From assembly GCA_021323355.1 (NCBI GenBank), contig JAJONK010000216.1, forward strand, positions 1-5,277: a stretch of 5,277 bases of DNA, given 5' to 3'. Below are positions 1 to 5,277 of the stretch, piece after piece. Made by a program: the position numbers and the translations under genes. The notes beneath the pieces are model-generated. The model did not search any database and was not told the DNA's origin. It saw nothing but the letters and a program-made list of their open reading frames with translations. This stretch comes from Deltaproteobacteria bacterium. GTDB lineage: Bacteria > Desulfobacterota > Binatia > UBA9968. Position 1 is the stretch's first letter, and every line of letters begins with the position of its first letter.

Positions 1-475
1 CCCTGGCGGGCGTAAACGGTTTGTTCTCCTCGGCTCGTTTAGACGCTTCTCCCATCGTCGCCGGCCCCAAAGCTGCGACCAGCCTATTCCACAGCTGATA
101 CGGTATCTCCGCCTTCGGCGCATAGTAATTCATCTCTGTAGCCTTGATGTCGGCGGTTGCGGCAAATGGCACCGAGGCCGGAATCCGCATGTCTAGGTAA
201 ACTGCGCCTTGCTTTAATTTTGTCCCAGCCGGAGCGATCGGAATTTGCATCAACTCGTCGCGCGTAAACTCATCCAAACGTCCGGCAAGAACGTCGATAT
301 CGGCGGCAGTGCGCGTGTCCGAATCGTTGCGTTTTGAAGAAGGTCCGATATTCTGTCCCTCCATCCGCTCAGGACTCAAATCGTCTCTCCACTCAGCGGG
401 ATGCTTTTCTTGTTCTTGCGGTTTAGGTGATCCGGCTTTCTGTTTCGTTTTTTTCTCGCTCTTGTTTGTTGCCAT
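1..475 (-). CDS. Uncharacterised soluble protein, partial (C-terminus beyond left edge)
   Basis: An open frame runs from an ATG at 475 to the left edge with no stop, giving 158 visible residues. The start is supported by AGGAG at 481-485, five bases upstream. The first 30 or so residues are Lys/Glu/Gln-rich (MATNKSEKKTKQKAG) and probably disordered. From about residue 57 the sequence looks folded: TAADIDVLAGRLDEF, then DELMQIPIAPAGTKLKQGA, YLDMRIPA and IPYQLWNRLVAALGP. I see no signal peptide or membrane segment, so it is probably cytoplasmic. I do not recognise a named family; it resembles short hypothetical proteins of environmental bacteria, but only from memory. The same frame stays open upstream as far as an ATG at 844, so a longer N-terminus is possible, though that extension has a non-coding-like composition. 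It is divergent from the cupin gene. Confidence is high that it is a gene; the function is unknown. Confidence 0.8.
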   Translation of the reverse strand, partial: MATNKSEKKTKQKAGSPKPQEQEKHPAEWRDDLSPERMEGQNIGPSSKRNDSDTRTAADIDVLAGRLDEFTRDELMQIPIAPAGTKLKQGAVYLDMRIPASVPFAATADIKATEMNYYAPKAEIPYQLWNRLVAALGPATMGEASKRAEENKPFTPAR

Positions 476-480
476 TACTG

Positions 481-485
481 CTCCT
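481..485 (-). promoter_or_regulatory. Ribosome binding site fixing the start of the left-edge gene
   Basis: Read on the minus strand this is AGGAG, five bases before the ATG at 475. It decides for the 475 start against upstream in-frame ATGs at 646, 658 and 844, none of which I chose. Confidence 0.65.
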
Positions 486-660
486 GCGAAGTTAATTCTG
501 TTTGTGCTAAGCACGCCTCTCGGCGCAGATCTAGTCGCTAAAGACGCATTGCTAAAATGACATTCAACCGTGAGACCATGCGCGCTAGCGGCCCTAGGGT
601 TTAGGCTAATCACGAACTCACGAATTTTTCGTCCAATTCTGCTCATGCGCCTCTGCATCT

Positions 661-706
661 TTGCGCAAGTTGTTCTTGAATAAACAACTACATGAGAATT
701 GTTCTC
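661..706. repeat. Cluster of three small palindromes, possible operator
   Basis: Three inverted repeats lie in a row: the perfect 8-mer TTGCGCAA (661-668); AGTTGTT (668-674) with AACAACT (683-689) around an 8-base loop; and GAGAA-TTG-TTCTC (694-706). They sit in the divergent gap, which is where a regulator could bind, but they are about 190 bases from one start and 250 from the other. Short AT-rich palindromes also arise by chance. No known regulator box is recognised. Confidence 0.25.
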
Positions 707-947
707 GTCGTTCTTGCATGATGAACGCACCTCCCATAGCCGCCCTAAATCGCAACGGATGTGCCACCCCGCCACCGTACCAAACGGCGTATGCACGAGA
801 TTCGTGTTCCATTTCTGCGAAACAGATCCGATCCTGTGATCCATTTTCAAAACTGCCTATTACCTGGCCCGAGCCAGCATACGAACGATAGACTCGACGC
901 TTATTTACTGATAGTTAGCACTCAGCGGACCTTTTTTGCTGCGGAAC

Positions 948-953
948 GGAGGG
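948..953 (+). promoter_or_regulatory. Ribosome binding site of the cupin gene
   Basis: GGAGGG lies six bases before the ATG at 960. It shows that the start is 960 and not the in-frame TTG at 936, which would place this site inside the coding sequence. Confidence 0.75.
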
Positions 954-959
954 ACTGAG

Positions 960-1319
960 ATGATTTTATCGAGAAACGCGGACGTGAAATCGCTCGTCGT
1001 CAAATCGATCGAGGGCAAGCAGATGAACGGTGATTTGCTAGTTAAGCCGCTTATCAAAGGTGATGAAATGACACTCCTCGAAATTCACTATACACCTGGT
1101 GTCGGAGCGCCTCTACATGTTCACGAACACGAATCCTTGGCCTACGTTGTAAAAGGCAAGGTTAAGATGACGGTTGGCAAAGAAACCTACATTCTCGGGC
1201 CAGGCGATGTTTGCCGGCATCCTCAGGGCGTCCCGCACGGCGTCGAAGGGATTGACGAATCCATTGTCGTTGAAATCAAATCCCCGGCTCCTGAAATTTC
1301 TACCTTCTTGGGGATGTAA
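960..1319 (+). CDS. Small single-domain cupin protein
   Basis: A 119-residue protein, the usual size of a one-domain cupin beta-barrel. Cupin motif 1 starts at Gly47 and runs through H53-V-H55-E-H57-E58-S59 to Gly66. Motif 2 is G82-DVCRH-P88-QG-VP-H93, matching G(X)5PXG(X)2H exactly. His53, His55 and His93 are the likely metal ligands. The usual motif-1 glutamate, seven residues before Gly66, is Ser59; Glu58 next to it might substitute. I recall the HxHxHES pattern from other small cupins, so this need not mean loss of metal. No signal peptide is seen, so it is cytoplasmic. Cupins of this kind range from dioxygenases and isomerases to non-enzymatic binders, so the substrate cannot be named. 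An EthD-like gene follows 38 bases downstream, probably in the same operon. Confidence 0.92.
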   Translation: MILSRNADVKSLVVKSIEGKQMNGDLLVKPLIKGDEMTLLEIHYTPGVGAPLHVHEHESLAYVVKGKVKMTVGKETYILGPGDVCRHPQGVPHGVEGIDESIVVEIKSPAPEISTFLGM

Positions 1320-1345
1320 CCGCTCGAACACAACAGCACGTTACG

Positions 1346-1350
1346 AGGAG
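1346..1350 (+). promoter_or_regulatory. Ribosome binding site of the EthD-like gene
   Basis: AGGAG lies seven bases before the ATG at 1358, in the 38-base gap after the cupin stop. It supports independent translation within a shared transcript. Confidence 0.65.
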
Positions 1351-1357
1351 AACAGAT

Positions 1358-1720
1358 ATGCCCGGAAAACCAAAATATTTAATGATCGCGAGCATGGACG
1401 TCGATCCGGAACACGATGCCATATTCAATGAGGTTTACGATAAAGAGCATGTTCCGAACTTGGGCAAGGTGCCGGGTGTTCTGGGCATCACTCGATACCG
1501 CCGAGGTGAGCTCACGATGAATATCGGGGGCGAGCGCAAGACCATCGAAATTCCCAATGAACCCAGCTATACCGCCATTTACGAATTGGACAGCCCCGAC
1601 GTTCTAACCAGCGCAGCCTGGGATAAAGCGATTGAAGACGGCCGCTGGCCGAGCCAGGTGAGACCTTACACAAAGAATCGACGCCACGTGCTCCTGAAGC
1701 TTATGGAGTCGGAGAAGTAA
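1358..1720 (+). CDS. EthD-like / dimeric alpha-beta barrel protein
   Basis: A 120-residue protein. It opens with a beta strand, KYLMIASMDVDPEHD, followed by a helix bearing FNEVYDKEHVPNL and then KVPGVLGITRYRRGE. This layout, with a (W/V)YDxEHxP motif centred on Glu30-His31 followed by PGV, is characteristic of EthD-like and related ferredoxin-fold dimeric alpha-beta barrels. A second half, YTAIYELDSPDVLTS, then a helix around AWDKAIEDGRWP and a final strand RRHVLLKL, completes the fold. Family members are small cytoplasmic dimers tied to oxidative or ring-compound catabolism, often without proven enzymatic activity. The specific role is unknown. It follows the cupin by 38 bases and probably shares its transcript. 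It converges on the hemerythrin gene across a 91-base gap. Fold assignment is fairly secure; exact family and substrate are not. Confidence 0.88.
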   Translation: MPGKPKYLMIASMDVDPEHDAIFNEVYDKEHVPNLGKVPGVLGITRYRRGELTMNIGGERKTIEIPNEPSYTAIYELDSPDVLTSAAWDKAIEDGRWPSQVRPYTKNRRHVLLKLMESEK

Positions 1721-1743
1721 TCTTTATTGACGTTAAATCTATT

Positions 1744-1757
1744 CCGGCGCGGGCCGG
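1744..1757. terminator. Weak GC hairpin between convergent genes
   Basis: CCGGC (1744-1748) pairs with GCCGG (1753-1757) around a 4-base GCGG loop, 23 bases after the EthD-like stop and in the gap between convergent genes, where a bidirectional terminator is expected. The stem is only five pairs and no clear T-run follows on either side. It is not a classical intrinsic terminator, and the call rests mostly on position. Confidence 0.25.
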
Positions 1758-1811
1758 GCTGTGCGAGTTTCTGACGAGCTAAGTCAACTACGAAGGATGT
1801 GACCTTTCCGC

Positions 1812-2288
1812 CTAATCGCGTCTTCGCGCAAGCTCCAAGAAATTGGTTAATTTTTCGGCAATTTCATCGGCGCCGATCACTGCGGCGTGTTGCTCGAAGA
1901 GTGGAAACAGCTCGCGTTCTTCTCTGCGAATGTGCCGCTCTAAAAGATCACCAAGATCGAAAATCACTTTTCCTAAACCCACGGTCGCCTGCAACTTTGG
2001 AATAGCCAGACGCACGCTTTCGTGATCGCGCATAAGATCAGCGATCAGCTCTTCGCCCTCAGGCACGTGCAAGCTCATCTTCGGAAAAAGAATCCCCTCT
2101 TCAGCCTCAAAGTGCGACCTAAGCTCAGCCGCATATAGAGTAAGAAACTCACGCGCGCGCAATCGCAAGCCTTCCGCGCCGGTTGGTTTGATCTGTCCCA
2201 AAGCTTGCTTGCGGCAGCGTAACGCGAGCGCCAAACCATGGTGGTGGTCATGGGAAAGAGGAATCAAGCCGGGGTGTCGTTTAGGCAT
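1812..2288 (-). CDS. Hemerythrin HHE cation-binding domain protein
   Basis: A 158-residue, all-helical, single-domain protein of the hemerythrin/HHE family, which binds a non-haem di-iron centre and in bacteria serves in oxygen, NO or iron handling. The ligand pattern is complete: an N-terminal SHDHHHGLALAL (His13, His15-17), H59-FEA-E63 followed by LFP, His89-Glu90 in RDHESVR, and H119-IRR-E123 followed by ELFP. I see no signal peptide or membrane segment. The ATG at 2288 has no recognisable Shine-Dalgarno site before it, but no better start is seen: the first conserved motif begins at residue 12 and the next Met is residue 71. It lies 66 bases downstream of the CoA-transferase on the same strand, so it may be co-transcribed. 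A functional link is not obvious. Family assignment is secure; physiological role is unproven. Confidence 0.9.
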   Translation of the reverse strand: MPKRHPGLIPLSHDHHHGLALALRCRKQALGQIKPTGAEGLRLRAREFLTLYAAELRSHFEAEEGILFPKMSLHVPEGEELIADLMRDHESVRLAIPKLQATVGLGKVIFDLGDLLERHIRREERELFPLFEQHAAVIGADEIAEKLTNFLELARRRD

Positions 2289-2354
2289 ACTGGAGTGATT
2301 AGCGGAACTGTTCTGACCAGACCAACCGTTAGCATGATGAGGCAGTACAATCGT

Positions 2355-3527
2355 TCAGATTATCCCCTTTGCTCTCAAAGCCTGAATCGCCGCCGCGTCA
2401 TAACCCAGCGAGTTTAAAATATCATCGGCATGCTCGCCTAAAATGGGCGGCGGTTTATCTATGGTCGGGGGCGTGCGGCTCATATCAACCGCATTACCGA
2501 CCATCTTAACATCGCCCATTTTCGGGTGAGTGATGATTTGCGGAAAGCCGTATTCACGAACTTGCGGATCGTCAAAGACCTCGTCCAAAGTATTCAGCGG
2601 CGCCGCGGGGACATCATTTTCAATCAGTTGCTTCAACCATTCTTCCCTTCGACCGCGTTTAAAGATTTCTTGCAGACCTTCATAGAGGCTGTCGTAATTA
2701 GCGATTCGGCCCTGCCGATTATTAAAACGCGCGTCATTGCTCCACTCCGTCCTCCCGACCACCTTGAAGAGCGCATTCCAGAACTTGTCAGGGGAAGACA
2801 TGTGCAGGATGAACGGCAGATTTTGTTGATCAACGAAGGCGAAGACGCCTGCGGTCGTGGTTCTATGCTTGCGCCGGGGCACGTGCCCCGTTTCGAAATA
2901 GCGCGCGGCGTTTTCAGCAATAAAAGAGATTGACGCTCTGAGCAATGACGTTTCAACCAGTTGACCCTGTCCAGTCACCATTCGATTCATGAGAGCTGCC
3001 AAAACACCGTAGCATGCGTACATACCCGTCAAGTGATCCGAAAAGGAAATCCCCATGCCTTGAGGCTTGCCCGGATCAGTAAGTAAACTGAGCAGGCCGC
3101 TTCGCGCCTGGCCAATGGTGTCATAACCGGGCATGTCCCGGTAAGGTCCCTTCGGGCCGAAGCCAGAGATTGAGCAGTAAACGAGCTTGGAATTGACCTT
3201 GCGGACGTCCTCGTAGCCGAGCCCGCGTTTTTCCATCACGCCCGGACGAAAGTTTTGGATCAAAACATCGCTTTGAGCGGCCAGCTTCAGAACGATCTCC
3301 CGGGCTTGGTCATGGCGCAGATCCAAAGTTAAGCTTCTTTTGTTTCTGTTGAGACTACAAAAGGTGGCGGAGTAGTTCTTTTCACCCCACCCGCGGAATG
3401 GATCACCACGCTTCGGCTCCTCGATCTTAACGACGTCGGCCCCCATGTCGGCTAGGAGTTGCGAAGCGAACGGGCCCGTCACATAACTCGCAATTTCAAT
3501 GACCCTGATTCCAGCTAAAGCGCTCAT
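2355..3527 (-). CDS. CaiB/BaiF family III CoA-transferase
   Basis: A full-length 390-residue protein of the CaiB/BaiF (family III) acyl-CoA transferases, which move CoA between organic acids through an aspartyl-linked intermediate. Family marks in order: GIRVIEIASYVTGPFASQLL (6-25); ADMGADVVKIEEPKRGDPFR (26-45); NRNKRSLTLDL (60-70); DVLIQNFRPGVMEKRGL (87-103); SISGFGPKGPYRDMPGYD (119-136); SDHLTG with the probable catalytic Asp164; VPAAPLNTLDEVF; and the C-terminal PPPILGEHADDIL, typical of the interlocked-ring dimer. It is cytoplasmic. The start at 3527 has GGAAAG six bases upstream. Substrates in this family cannot be told from sequence alone (carnitine, oxalate/formate, succinate or aromatic acids such as benzylsuccinate are all known). 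The livGF neighbours suggest it activates an imported acid, which is inference. The hemerythrin gene follows 66 bases downstream. Confidence 0.95.
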   Translation of the reverse strand: MSALAGIRVIEIASYVTGPFASQLLADMGADVVKIEEPKRGDPFRGWGEKNYSATFCSLNRNKRSLTLDLRHDQAREIVLKLAAQSDVLIQNFRPGVMEKRGLGYEDVRKVNSKLVYCSISGFGPKGPYRDMPGYDTIGQARSGLLSLLTDPGKPQGMGISFSDHLTGMYACYGVLAALMNRMVTGQGQLVETSLLRASISFIAENAARYFETGHVPRRKHRTTTAGVFAFVDQQNLPFILHMSSPDKFWNALFKVVGRTEWSNDARFNNRQGRIANYDSLYEGLQEIFKRGRREEWLKQLIENDVPAAPLNTLDEVFDDPQVREYGFPQIITHPKMGDVKMVGNAVDMSRTPPTIDKPPPILGEHADDILNSLGYDAAAIQALRAKGII

Positions 3528-3533
3528 TGATAA

Positions 3534-3539
3534 CTTTCC
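3534..3539 (-). promoter_or_regulatory. Ribosome binding site of the CoA-transferase gene
   Basis: GGAAAG on the minus strand, six bases before the ATG at 3527. It is a partial match to the Shine-Dalgarno consensus, but well placed, and the family's N-terminal motif begins at residue 6, so the start is sound. Confidence 0.5.
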
Positions 3540-3557
3540 GCCGCTGACGCAAATCGG

Positions 3558-3563
3558 CTTATA
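3558..3563 (-). promoter_or_regulatory. Possible -10 element for the CoA-transferase gene
   Basis: TATAAG on the minus strand lies 30 bases before the start codon, so a transcript would have a leader of roughly 25 bases. No good -35 hexamer is seen 16-18 bases upstream. It is offered because a dead gene lies directly upstream, so the CoA-transferase would need its own promoter unless livGF transcripts read through. Confidence 0.2.
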
Positions 3564-3572
3564 GATTGAGTA

Positions 3573-3823
3573 TCATCTTCCTAACTGCGGGTGACGTACG
3601 AAGTCAAGGGCGAGCCAACGCCGCTCAAGCCGCAGACGCCGTAGAGATCGGGGAATAGTAAACGCAAAGATGGAACCGTGGCCGGGTTCACTCTCAACGC
3701 GAATCTCACCATCCAGTAAATGTCTGCCACGCTAAATTGAACGCGGTCTCCCACGCAGATTAGCACTTGGACATCGATTCGCCCTCTGGGTGTGAATTTG
3801 CCTGCTGAAGGCAATAAAACGAA
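3573..3823 (-). pseudogene. Remnant of a sensor histidine kinase ATPase domain
   Basis: On the minus strand two adjacent frames carry the two ends of a histidine kinase HATPase_c domain in the correct order. The first (about 3823-3722) reads VLLPSAGKFTPRGRIDVQV then VGDRVQFSVAD. This matches the N-box end (usually NLLSNAIKFTP) and the strand before the DxGxG box, with the N-box Asn residues lost. The second frame (about 3722-3573) reads DGEIRVESEPGHGSIFAFTI followed by a basic tail and TGA at 3573. This is the classic C-terminal end of the domain. The DxGxG, F-box and GxGLGL segments that should lie between, roughly 40 residues, are missing, and the frame changes at the join near 3722. No dimerisation/phosphoacceptor domain is found upstream, where stops appear in frame. 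It cannot be an active kinase. A 77-residue open frame across 3581-3814 covers the first part but is not a credible gene. Confidence 0.75.
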
Positions 3824-3936
3824 ATCAGACTAATTACGCCAGATTTGGCTAGAATGTCACGTTATGGCTGTGGTGGGAATCTCAGTGTACCTGACCACAA
3901 ATCCTACGGCTCGGCGCCTTTACTTTCAACCGCGGC
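3824..3936. other. Gap between livF and the kinase remnant
   Basis: I see no gene and no family signature in this 113-base stretch. It contains a 6-base inverted match TGTGGT/ACCACA with a 19-base spacer and no T-run, so it is not a convincing terminator for livF. It may be further decayed kinase sequence, but nothing recognisable remains. Confidence 0.4.
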
Positions 3937-4653
3937 TTACCCCCCCAGATAAGCCTGTATGATTCTGGGATTGTTCAGCATCTCCGCGCTAGGCCCGGAT
4001 AGCACGGTTTTGCCGTTCTCCAGGATGTAAGCGTCATCCGCAATCTTGAGCGCTTGCCGGACATTCTGTTCGACCAAAAAGATAGTCAAGCCGCGCTCGT
4101 TCAGTTTGCGCAAGGTTCTGAAGATTTCTTGTACCAGGAGCGGCGCTAACCCCATAGATGGTTCGTCCAACAGCAGCAATCTCGGTCGTGCCATCAACGC
4201 GCGAGCAATGGCCAACATCTGCTGCTCGCCTCCTGACAGATTGCCTGCAGCGCCATCGAGTCTCTCTTTCAGTCGCGGAAACAATCCTAGAACGTTTTCT
4301 AGATCAGCTGCGATCTCGGTTTTGTGTCTGTGTCGCCGATACGCTCCGAGTAACAAGTTTTCTCTGACCGTGAGAGTGGTAAGAATTTCCCGGCCTTCTG
4401 GGACTTGGACGATCCCATGCGCAACAATTCGGTGCGGCGGAAGTCGATGCACTTCCATGCCGTCAAAATGGATTGATCCGGCGCTGGCTTTCAAAACTCC
4501 CGATATCGTCAATAGCGTGGTTGACTTACCCGCGCCGTTGGCGCCTAGCAGTGTTGTTATCCGGCCTTGATGGAGCGTTAGATTGATCCCTTTCACCGCT
4601 TCAATTGCGCCGTAGTGGACGTGGAGACCGGCAATCCGCAGAAGCGCTTTCAT
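3937..4653 (-). CDS. livF: Branched-chain amino acid-type ABC transporter ATPase LivF
   Basis: A complete 238-residue ABC ATPase of the LivF type, one of the two nucleotide-binding subunits that power a high-affinity importer at the inner membrane. Motifs in order: Walker A GANGAGKST (37-45, Lys43); Q-loop region VQVPEGREIL with Gln83, where PEGR is diagnostic of LivF, followed by LTVRENL; signature LSGGEQQ (139-145); Walker B LLLLDEP (159-165, Glu164); and switch region LVEQNVRQAL, with Gln196 where other ABC proteins have the H-loop His, a normal LivF trait. It ends IIQAYLGG. Its ATG overlaps the livG stop in ATGA (4650-4653), so translation is probably coupled; no strong separate ribosome site is seen. 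LivF-type ATPases also serve amides, urea and aromatic or other organic acids, so the substrate is open. Confidence 0.95.
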   Translation of the reverse strand: MKALLRIAGLHVHYGAIEAVKGINLTLHQGRITTLLGANGAGKSTTLLTISGVLKASAGSIHFDGMEVHRLPPHRIVAHGIVQVPEGREILTTLTVRENLLLGAYRRHRHKTEIAADLENVLGLFPRLKERLDGAAGNLSGGEQQMLAIARALMARPRLLLLDEPSMGLAPLLVQEIFRTLRKLNERGLTIFLVEQNVRQALKIADDAYILENGKTVLSGPSAEMLNNPRIIQAYLGG

Positions 4654-5277
4654 GCAGGGCGCTCGGAAGAAGTCGAATCCGGTTCGTCTTCCCGTCCCAA
4701 ATACGCCTCGATAACCCGCGGGTCTTGGCGAATTTGTTCGGGGCTTCCGACAGCGATCACCCGACCGAAATTCATTACAATGATTTGCTTGCAGATGCCC
4801 ATGACAAAGCTCATGTCGTGCTCAATCAGTAATATGCTAAGGCCACTTTGATCGAGCTTGATAATCTCATTCATCAATTGCTGCTTTTCGACAGGATTCA
4901 TACCAGCCGCCGGTTCATCCAAGAGCAGCAACTTGGGCGCGGTCGCAAGCGCGCGCGCAATCTCTAGACGCCGCTGCGCGCCGTAAGAAAGCGTACCTGC
5001 TGCCTGATCAGCCGTGTCGAGTAGGCTGACTCTGCGCAAGAGCTCGCGCGCGAGCTCTTCTTCGCGCTGTCTAGAATGACGCACACCGTGAGACGAGAGA
5101 AGCACACTTGCCGGACTATGGTTGCGTTGCGGCCTAATTGCGACAAGAACATTTTCTAAGACAGACATTTCTTTAAAAATGCGGATATTCTGAAAGGTGC
5201 GTGCGACACCACAACGGTTGACCTGATAAGGAGCCATGCCGTTTAGCTCACGTCCTAAGAATTCGATCCTCCCCTCA
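4650..5277 (-). CDS. livG: Branched-chain amino acid-type ABC transporter ATPase LivG, partial
   Basis: The frame is open to the right edge, showing 208 C-terminal residues; the N-terminus with Walker A lies outside. The ATG at 5237 is internal: the residues before it, GRIEFLGRELNG, are the normal LivG lead into MAPYQVNRCGVARTFQNIRI, which contains the Q-loop FQN. Further motifs by visible residue number: signature LSYGAQRRLEIARAL (from 96), where Tyr and Ala replace the second Gly and Glu of LSGGE as is common in LivG; Walker B LLLLDEPAAGMNP (from 116); and H-loop IEHDM with His153. The protein ends in AYLG followed by a polar tail, REDEPDSTSSERPA. It is the partner ATPase of LivF in the same importer and overlaps livF by four bases. 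The order livG-livF is the usual end of a liv operon, so permease genes are expected to the right. Confidence 0.95.
   Translation of the reverse strand, partial: EGRIEFLGRELNGMAPYQVNRCGVARTFQNIRIFKEMSVLENVLVAIRPQRNHSPASVLLSSHGVRHSRQREEELARELLRRVSLLDTADQAAGTLSYGAQRRLEIARALATAPKLLLLDEPAAGMNPVEKQQLMNEIIKLDQSGLSILLIEHDMSFVMGICKQIIVMNFGRVIAVGSPEQIRQDPRVIEAYLGREDEPDSTSSERPA

Larger units (their letters stand above)
476..959. other. Divergent intergenic region with no supported gene
   Basis: This 484-base stretch separates the minus-strand left-edge gene from the plus-strand cupin gene, so it should hold the promoters of both. I could not pick out a convincing -35/-10 pair for either. It contains several short open frames whose translations are rich in Ser, Arg, Asn, Cys and His and show no family signature, and I left these out. 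It also holds a cluster of small palindromes at 661-706, listed separately. One minus-strand frame is open across 476-844, in phase with the left-edge gene (see findings). Confidence 0.6.

Noticed and set aside
618..812. Minus-strand 64-residue open frame
   Set aside because: No ribosome site, no family resemblance, and a Cys/Arg/His-rich composition typical of non-coding sequence.
864..877. CTGGC-CCGA-GCCAG hairpin
   Set aside because: Five-pair stem with no T-run, and not after any gene; probably chance.
661..958. Two overlapping plus-strand open frames upstream of the cupin gene
   Set aside because: They overlap each other in different frames, show no motif and lack ribosome sites.
936..959. 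TTG start giving the cupin eight extra residues
   Set aside because: The GGAGGG at 948-953 is placed for the ATG at 960 and would fall inside the longer reading.
2526..2956. Open frames on both strands inside the CoA-transferase gene
   Set aside because: They overlap conserved CaiB/BaiF coding sequence in other frames and have no independent support.
3869..3899. TGTGGT/ACCACA inverted match downstream of livF
   Set aside because: Six-base arms, a 19-base spacer and no T-run; not a supportable terminator or operator.
4046..4570. Plus-strand 174-residue open frame opposite livF
   Set aside because: It is the antisense shadow of a well-conserved ABC ATPase and has no family features of its own.
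5235..5237. ATG as the start of livG
   Set aside because: The frame continues upstream to the window edge with typical LivG residues (GRIEFLGRELNG), and Walker A must lie further upstream.

Overview
The window is bacterial, with compact genes, Shine-Dalgarno sites and a roughly balanced base composition (about half G+C by eye). The gene set is typical of a metabolically versatile soil or sediment heterotroph: a cupin, an EthD-like protein, a CaiB/BaiF CoA-transferase, hemerythrin and Liv-type ABC ATPases. It would fit Proteobacteria-like or uncultured lineages such as Binatota, Tectomicrobia or Acidobacteria. Nothing here decides between them, so this placement is inference.

Layout. At the left edge, a minus-strand gene of unknown function (1-475) runs out of the window. 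A 484-base divergent gap (476-959) has no gene I can support. It does hold small palindromes and an unusually long open frame continuous with the left-edge gene. On the plus strand follow a small cupin (960-1319) and an EthD/dimeric alpha-beta-barrel-like protein (1358-1720), 38 bases apart and each with a good ribosome binding site, probably one operon. They converge on a minus-strand pair: a hemerythrin HHE protein (1812-2288) lying downstream of a CaiB/BaiF family III CoA-transferase (2355-3527). Upstream of the CoA-transferase lies what looks like dead DNA. Within it, minus-strand 3573-3823 is the wreck of a sensor histidine kinase ATPase domain, with an internal deletion and a frame change. 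The right end carries livF (3937-4653) and the C-terminal two thirds or more of livG (4650 to beyond 5277), overlapping by ATGA.

Working together. livG and livF are the two ATPases of a branched-chain amino acid/amide-type uptake transporter. Its permeases and binding protein would be expected beyond the right edge. In environmental bacteria such transporters are often found next to CoA-transferases and small cupin or EthD-like proteins, and may import organic or aromatic acids that are then activated as CoA thioesters. That link is plausible here but inferred from neighbourhood only. I see no mobile element, CRISPR array, tRNA or rRNA. The most notable points are the unlisted histidine-kinase pseudogene and the uncharacterised left-edge gene. 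No clearly new multi-gene system is visible.
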